Below are positions 59,391 to 64,000 of a stretch of 64,000 nt of DNA, piece after piece. The translations under genes were made by a program, and so were the position numbers. The first letter of the stretch is position 1; each line of letters begins with the position of its first letter. Source of the stretch: Seiridium cupressi (lineage: Eukaryota; Ascomycota; Sordariomycetes; Amphisphaeriales; Sporocadaceae); contig JARVKI010000067.1 in NCBI GenBank assembly GCA_036674765.1, forward strand, positions 124,001-188,000. The letters run 5' to 3'. The notes under the pieces were generated by a model, which worked only from the letters and a program-made list of their open reading frames with translations, ran no database searches and had not been told where the DNA came from.

Positions 59391-60026
59391 TCACTCCTCA
59401 GCCTTCACCCATCCCTCCTTCTCATTCTGCTGCTTACTCCGATGCGCCCACTCCGGCGCCTCATCGATCCCATCCTCCTCCTCCTTGTCGCCCTCCTCCT
59501 TGGTCTTGTGCACGCTCGTGGGCTTGTGCTCCGCCGGGCTGTACACGGTATACAGCAGCAGCGGCGTAGGCCCGGTGTTGATGAACTGGTGCTTGGTCCC
59601 CGCCGGCACGATGACCAAGTCGCCGGCCTTGACCTCCTGCTCCCGCCCGCCGACCTGCGCCAGCGCCGTCCCGGACGTGAACGTCAGGATCTGGTCCACG
59701 GTGTGGATCTCCTCGCCGATGTCCCCGCCCACCGGGATCGTCATGAGCACCAGCTGCGAGTACAGCCCCGTGTACAGCACGCGGCGGAACTCGGCTGATT
59801 TCGAGGGCAGGGCTGAAAGCATGTCCGGGAAGTATTGCATCTCCTTTTTGGGCGGGTCTAGCGACGGGGTGGGAAAGGTGCGTGAGGAGGCCATTTTAGT
59901 AGTAGTGGTGCTGAATGCTCGTTTGGAGGTGTGTGTTGACAAAGGGCTAAGTTTTGGATTGGATTTGAGTTTGAATGTCAGGCGTGATGAGTTTCTCACG
60001 AATGCAGATGAAGTTCTTGAAAGCAT
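59391..60026 (-). CDS. Cupin-fold protein with mitochondrial-type N-terminus
   Basis: Single exon, 211 aa. A single cupin barrel spans about 75-175: motif 1 is degenerate (GGDIGEEIHTVDQILTFTSG, keeping one His and one Glu), motif 2 fits well (GDLVIVPAGTKHQFINTG). Bacterial relatives are small metal-binding cupins of unclear function. The first 44 residues are basic and Ser/Thr-rich without acids and include RAFSTTTT, a typical presequence cleavage region. A second in-frame ATG (Met45, position 59894) starts MASSRTFP right before the domain. The first ATG has C at -3, the second A at -3 and G at +4. The last 40 residues are highly charged (EEGDKEEEDGIDE). Two isoforms are plausible. Confidence 0.85.
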   Translation of the reverse strand: MLSRTSSAFVRNSSRLTFKLKSNPKLSPLSTHTSKRAFSTTTTKMASSRTFPTPSLDPPKKEMQYFPDMLSALPSKSAEFRRVLYTGLYSQLVLMTIPVGGDIGEEIHTVDQILTFTSGTALAQVGGREQEVKAGDLVIVPAGTKHQFINTGPTPLLLYTVYSPAEHKPTSVHKTKEEGDKEEEDGIDEAPEWAHRSKQQNEKEGWVKAEE

Positions 60027-60960
60027 TTGTACGGAATAATGCGTGGTCGGGTGGGTGGTATGGAAACTTTAAGTATGCGCTGCTTAGGATGGAGTATTAT
60101 CTGCAGGAAGGCTTCTGGACCAGGGGCAAGGATTGCATGTAATTGATGACGACAAAAACGGGGTATGGTGACTGGAACCGATCATGGATGGAATAATCCA
60201 TCTCTCCAATGATCAAGGCGTTTCTCCTAGCTCTCAATTGCTGGAGATTCTGACGCCAGGACGCGTCGTGAGTAAGCGTCACTCAACGTCATACACTCCC
60301 GAAAGTTCGGGATCGACGCCAGGGGTCCGTATGGCTTGGCACCTGGCATGTGGGATATGGAATCATCGAACGCAATGTCACACCACGTGCGGCAAGAGCC
60401 GCTCTTTAGTTTCGATGGATCGCATACATGGCGCAGGGGTTGCGATGCTATTTATTCATTGCTGGGTGTAGTCAATTGATTCCAGAAACCCACTTATTCT
60501 GGGCTCGGGCGGCCGCCGCTATTCCGGCGTTGGTGTGGGTCAGCGCCGTACGGGGGCGCCGGGGATATCGGGCAGTGATCGAAAAGAAATGTTTTTGGCA
60601 AAAAGTCCTCACGCCGATTCAAATTCCGGTTGTGAAAAAACCACTTGGTGATTTTCCGGCACCGTAACGCCATTATGCGTTGACCAATTAAGCCAGTCGT
60701 TGGGTATTTAGTACTGATGCCCGGTGAAAGTCAGTCGTTTGACGTTCTTAATAAACCACGACCGATCGACTTTACAAAGGACTTGAGCCACGGCTGACCT
60801 TTTTGTCTCTTATTATGGTGAGGAAAGATCGCGCTGATTGTTCAACTGATACACATGACCATGTGTGACTCAGGCTGCATTCCTCCGAGCTGAATTCTTT
60901 AGCTACAGTAACTAAGAGGTGTTCGCCTGCCAAATACCATTAGTGATCTTACCCTTGGAG
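60027..60960. other. Intergenic, no gene seen
   Basis: Promoter side of the cupin gene. I looked for the missing N-terminal two thirds of the AKR relic that follows and did not find it. Confidence 0.5.
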
Positions 60961-61535
60961 GTTCCTATCTCGATACTGTCGAGGACCAGGGGATGGGCAT
61001 CATACCCTGGACGCCGCTCGGTGGAGGACAGCTGTTATCCGCCGATCAGAGGAAGGAGAGGGACCAAGAGGTTTTCGGCCAACGGGGCTTCTATTCTCTG
61101 AGCTCTTGAGAAGATAGCTGCGGACAAGAAAACCGCACTGCGGAGCATCGTATGTCACAGTATTCCCCATGCTTTAATACTTTTGCTGAAGCAGCTTAGG
61201 CACTCGCGTACCTATTTTACCAGTCAACTTACGTCTTTCCAATCGTTGATGCGCAGACGACTGCTCATATCACGGCGATCGAGGGCGCGCTCGCAGTGAA
61301 TATGTCAAGCGAAGAGATTCGAGCTCTCCAGGATGCCGCAAACTTCAACCCGCTATTCCCAATGAACTTCCTTTACCGTGGTAAGGACGGTGCGGGATAT
61401 TACCTCCAGTTGACGGCCGCGGATCACGTGCAATACCAAAGGGCTGCATGGATTGACGTGCCCAGGGAAGTTGCCTGTGAGTTAATACTCCAATCAAGTA
61501 AGCAAGATGGAACCTACTCAACAAAGCGTCGGTAG
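60961..61535 (+). pseudogene. 5'-truncated aldo-keto reductase (norsolorinic acid reductase-like)
   Basis: Only the C-terminal third of an AKR is present. From about 60981, EDQGMGIIPWTPLGGGQLLS is typical of the aryl-alcohol/norsolorinic acid reductase subgroup. The frame breaks after GFYSL (TGA at about 61107). In another frame KIAADKKTALRSI follows, then an intact-looking intron (61150-61199, GTATGT...CTTAG), and then ALAYLFYQSTYVFPIV through FNPLFPMNFLY to LTAADHVQYQRAAWIDVP. The substrate- and cofactor-binding N-terminal barrel, including the catalytic Tyr and Lys, is missing. A small deletion plus loss of the 5' part makes it non-functional. Confidence 0.8.
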
Positions 61536-61754
61536 ATCTACAAACCTCGCAAGACTTTGAAGAATTAGAGGTTAGTAGATGCTCATAGTGTGGTGTTATA
61601 TTACGTAGTTACGGAATAAGGCTACGCAATTTCCTCAAAGGCTATATGAGATGCACCCCGGCGCACTTTTACGAGACAGCTTGAGAGTAGTAAAGCATTC
61701 TAAGCTCCCGGCCATCTCCATGTGACGCCATGACAGCCGGTCGCTGCATTCCTT

Positions 61755-62435
61755 TCACAGCTCAGCCATAGACGCTCCTGATACTGAATAGTGGCTCTTG
61801 AGGTACAGAACAGCAGCATATATCCCTCCACCGAGTTCAACAACGCGAGTCGCCCATCTGAATGCATAATCTCTTTTGCGATCTGTCTCCTTCGACGTCT
61901 GCGTCTGTGTCTTCCTTGCTAGTTTGGTCACGGTGACGATGTCCTTGTCTAGTTTATCTAGGGCGTTCTTCAGCTCTTTCCAAACATGAGCGCGGCCTTC
62001 AGCGTCTAAGGAAGTTATCTCCTCAGGCGTGACTGTGCCGGCATCGGGGTTGACCTCAGCTCTAAGTTTCGTCATCCGCTTTTTGTAGGCGGTCACGGCA
62101 TTGGTTGTCGTTGCGATTACCTCGTAGTTGATCTTCTCGATCTCGTTTGCGACCTTGATGGGAGCAATCTGTTGTTGGTCCGCAATGTTCATCTTGGCCC
62201 CCTCGCTCATCCAGAGGCTCTGTACTAGACCCTCCTTCACGAACTTTAGGTAGGTGCCGAGCTCTACGTGGAGGCGCTCAAAGGCATGCGCAATTAGAGG
62301 ACTTTCAGCACCGGGAATACAGAGGCTGACTAGCTTATTGATCGCTTCGTTGTTGAAGGGGAGTTTTGCCACCTCGGGCGCATTGGCCTCTGTATCCTCG
62401 AGTCGAGGCGGTTCAATGTAAGAACGGTCAGGCAT
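61755..62435 (-). CDS. Hypothetical protein
   Basis: Single exon, 226 aa, true ATG. Unrecognised. The body (about 30-175) is predicted helical and charged, with regular hydrophobic spacing (EIEKINYEVIATTTNAVTAY, LKNALDKLDKDIVTVTKLAR) suggestive of a helical bundle. A short hydrophobic stretch near the C-terminus (VVELGGGIYAAVLYL, about 200-214) could be a membrane anchor. No signal peptide. Codon-level regularity and length favour a real gene. Confidence 0.6.
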   Translation of the reverse strand: MPDRSYIEPPRLEDTEANAPEVAKLPFNNEAINKLVSLCIPGAESPLIAHAFERLHVELGTYLKFVKEGLVQSLWMSEGAKMNIADQQQIAPIKVANEIEKINYEVIATTTNAVTAYKKRMTKLRAEVNPDAGTVTPEEITSLDAEGRAHVWKELKNALDKLDKDIVTVTKLARKTQTQTSKETDRKRDYAFRWATRVVELGGGIYAAVLYLKSHYSVSGASMAEL

Positions 62436-63164
62436 CTCGATGGATTTGGTAGAGGCGGTTGTGATGGAGTAAAAGCGTCGATGATTTGGTAGAAGTATTG
62501 TCGCAGAAGTATTGTTGCAAACTTGGGGAGCATTTTGACTCTTTATAGCGTGTCCGTGGTTGCGAGGTCGAGTGAATGTTGGTCACCGCGCATCGATATT
62601 GTAGTCACTTGATGGTTCAGCAGACGCTTGCAACCGGAAACGGTGATGATGTCTGAAGAGAATCATACTGTAATCGTGATTCAGCAGGCGGCGGCTGACG
62701 AGTGCGTGACTGCAATGTTCATCGTTGACGCATGTCATAAAACGATACTTGGTTGAAGATCAATGGCAATCGGTGGTTGTAAGCAAATGTAAAAGCCAGT
62801 GAATTAAACATAGCTATAGATACAAAACAATGGCTTTTTACAGATGATAATCCTGGCATATTAATGATCAGTGAAGTCACTCAAAGATCGTAGTTTGTTG
62901 GATATGATCCCATCACCTGCGGATGAACACAATTGAAGAATATGTTGTTGAAGTCGCTGCTTCGGACAGCGCAAATTGTGTTGTGCTGAAGATTTGTGGC
63001 AGCATTAAATTGTGAATTAAGATTTATTCATAAGAAGAAATGTACTTGAGTGAGACTGGAGGGAACATGCTGTATGCACTCGAACGAGGATCAGTATGTA
63101 ATACAGTTTGGAGAGCTATAGTGCGCCGTGGACCAACATCTATATGCTATTCATGAGTTCCTTA
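62436..63164. other. Intergenic, no gene seen
   Basis: Promoter side of the hypothetical gene and 3' flank of the membrane protein gene. Mostly A/T-rich, no open frame of note. Confidence 0.5.
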
Positions 63165-64000
63165 CTAAGAGTGAGGGAAATACTGGGGCCAAGATGGCGT
63201 GGCATACGCGTCTGGCGGTAGGTGACGCAGTGAGACGAAAGCCTCCACCACGAGATATGCCCTACAAAGACAGTAAAAGATCATCAAAGCATACACAGGT
63301 AGGTATAATATCCAGAAATGTACCTCGGAACTATTTTCCCAGTCAGAAATTCGTCCAAAAAAGGAGTTGACGCCTTTCAAAATGAATAGGACTGCATTCA
63401 ATGTCCAACGGAGATATCGTTTCTTCGGATGTTTCTTCTCATATCTTTCCAAACCCGATTCTGACACTGTCACCAGCACCTCCTTTGTGGCGGCGACGGT
63501 CCCAAGTGCTGAGACAGAGATGGCAGCAATTCGCCATAAGAGCTGCTCTATGCTCGAGGGAAAGTAATCGTTCCAAGCACTGGCATGTATCCCACCATAC
63601 ACTACGGCGCAGAGACAAAACCTATGTAATGTATAATCCATGTTAGCTTCTGGCTTCTTATATTATCGTAGGCTACGACGAATGGCAAATACGATTGTTC
63701 CATAGTAATACTGTTAACTACCGCTTGGCCCATGTAGCAATCAGTATACTTTACCTGTTCAAATAATCGCAGAAAGGGGGCATTGGAAGTGCTTACACAA
63801 CAAAGGCCATAGTAGATGGGAGACTAGTACCGGACTCTGCAGAATTCCCCGCAGCCGGAGTAATCATGGGATAGGACATACCCTCTCCAACTGCGCTCAG
63901 ACCAATTATGGATTTCTGCCGAGGCTGCTCGTTTCCTGTGCTATCCACGACCGGTAGTGTCCAATACTTCATTACGACGCCAAATGATTCCATGACCTCA
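63165..64000 (-). CDS. Multi-span membrane protein, N-terminus beyond the window
   Basis: Two exons seen: 64000-63797 (continues off the edge) and 63621-63165; the 175-nt intron (GTAAGC...TACATAG) joins MAFVV to FCLCAVVYGG in phase. 219 complete codons are visible. The C-terminal exon has four hydrophobic segments (around AVVYGGIHASAW, RIAAISVSALGTVA, LNAVLFILKGV, ILYLPVYALMIFYCLC). It ends with CRAYLVVEAFVSLRHLP and PSWPQYFPHS, a pattern shared by a large group of uncharacterised fungal integral membrane proteins. Function unknown. The reading starts mid-gene, so the total length cannot be given. Confidence 0.75.

Overview
The window is nuclear DNA of a filamentous ascomycete (Pezizomycotina). 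Genes are split by short introns of 52-175 nt with GTRNGY donors and CTRAY-like branch points. Intergenic spacers run from 0.3 to 4.8 kb, with no operons. The protein set is typical of such a fungus: an AA11 chitin-active LPMO, a 2EXR protein, F-box proteins, ankyrin relics and aldo-keto reductase relics. Class cannot be fixed from sequence alone; the accessory gene content would fit a Leotiomycete or Sordariomycete. This is inference.

Layout. 0.8-2 kb: PRPP synthetase. 2.6-4 kb: a repeat-rich patch with a hairpin, a block of very high A+T and a promoter-like palindrome plus TATA box, probably a decayed mobile element. 4-10.2 kb: an SDR, an assembly gap flanked by long G and C homopolymers, two F-box-type genes and a broken alpha/beta hydrolase. 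12.2-19.4 kb: a compact catabolic cluster (below). 19.9-34.4 kb: conserved housekeeping genes TSC13, BLOC-1 subunit 1, SOG2, a short RecQ helicase, glutathione reductase and the CCE1 mitochondrial Holliday junction resolvase. 35-40.6 kb: accessory DNA with a small orphan gene, a 2EXR gene and a decayed ankyrin gene. 40.7-54.7 kb: BUD6, an FAD monooxygenase, a long gene-poor spacer and a PBP1/ataxin-2 homologue. 57.4-64 kb: the AA11 LPMO, a cupin, a broken AKR, an orphan gene and a membrane protein running off the right edge.

The most interesting unit is the cluster at 12,255-19,428. It has a DapA-family aldolase or dehydratase, an ACS/Dal5-type MFS transporter divergently paired with a glucarate-dehydratase-like enolase-superfamily enzyme, and an AKR7-type reductase. 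Together these are the functional classes of the bacterial gud/gar aldarate system: anion symporter, glucarate dehydratase, 2-keto-3-deoxy-glucarate lyase and semialdehyde reductase. I propose a fungal aldarate (glucarate/galactarate) utilisation cluster. Paired CGG/CCG triplets, the usual targets of Zn2Cys6 regulators, lie in the divergent promoter and before the AKR.

Other notable points: the ataxin-2 homologue seems to lack its Lsm domain. The glutathione reductase and the cupin share a layout of weak first ATG, mitochondrial presequence and strong internal ATG, which suggests dual targeting. The RecQ gene holds a 60-nt intron that stays in frame if retained. Exon coordinates were worked out by hand from splice consensus, reading phase and family similarity; no database search was possible.
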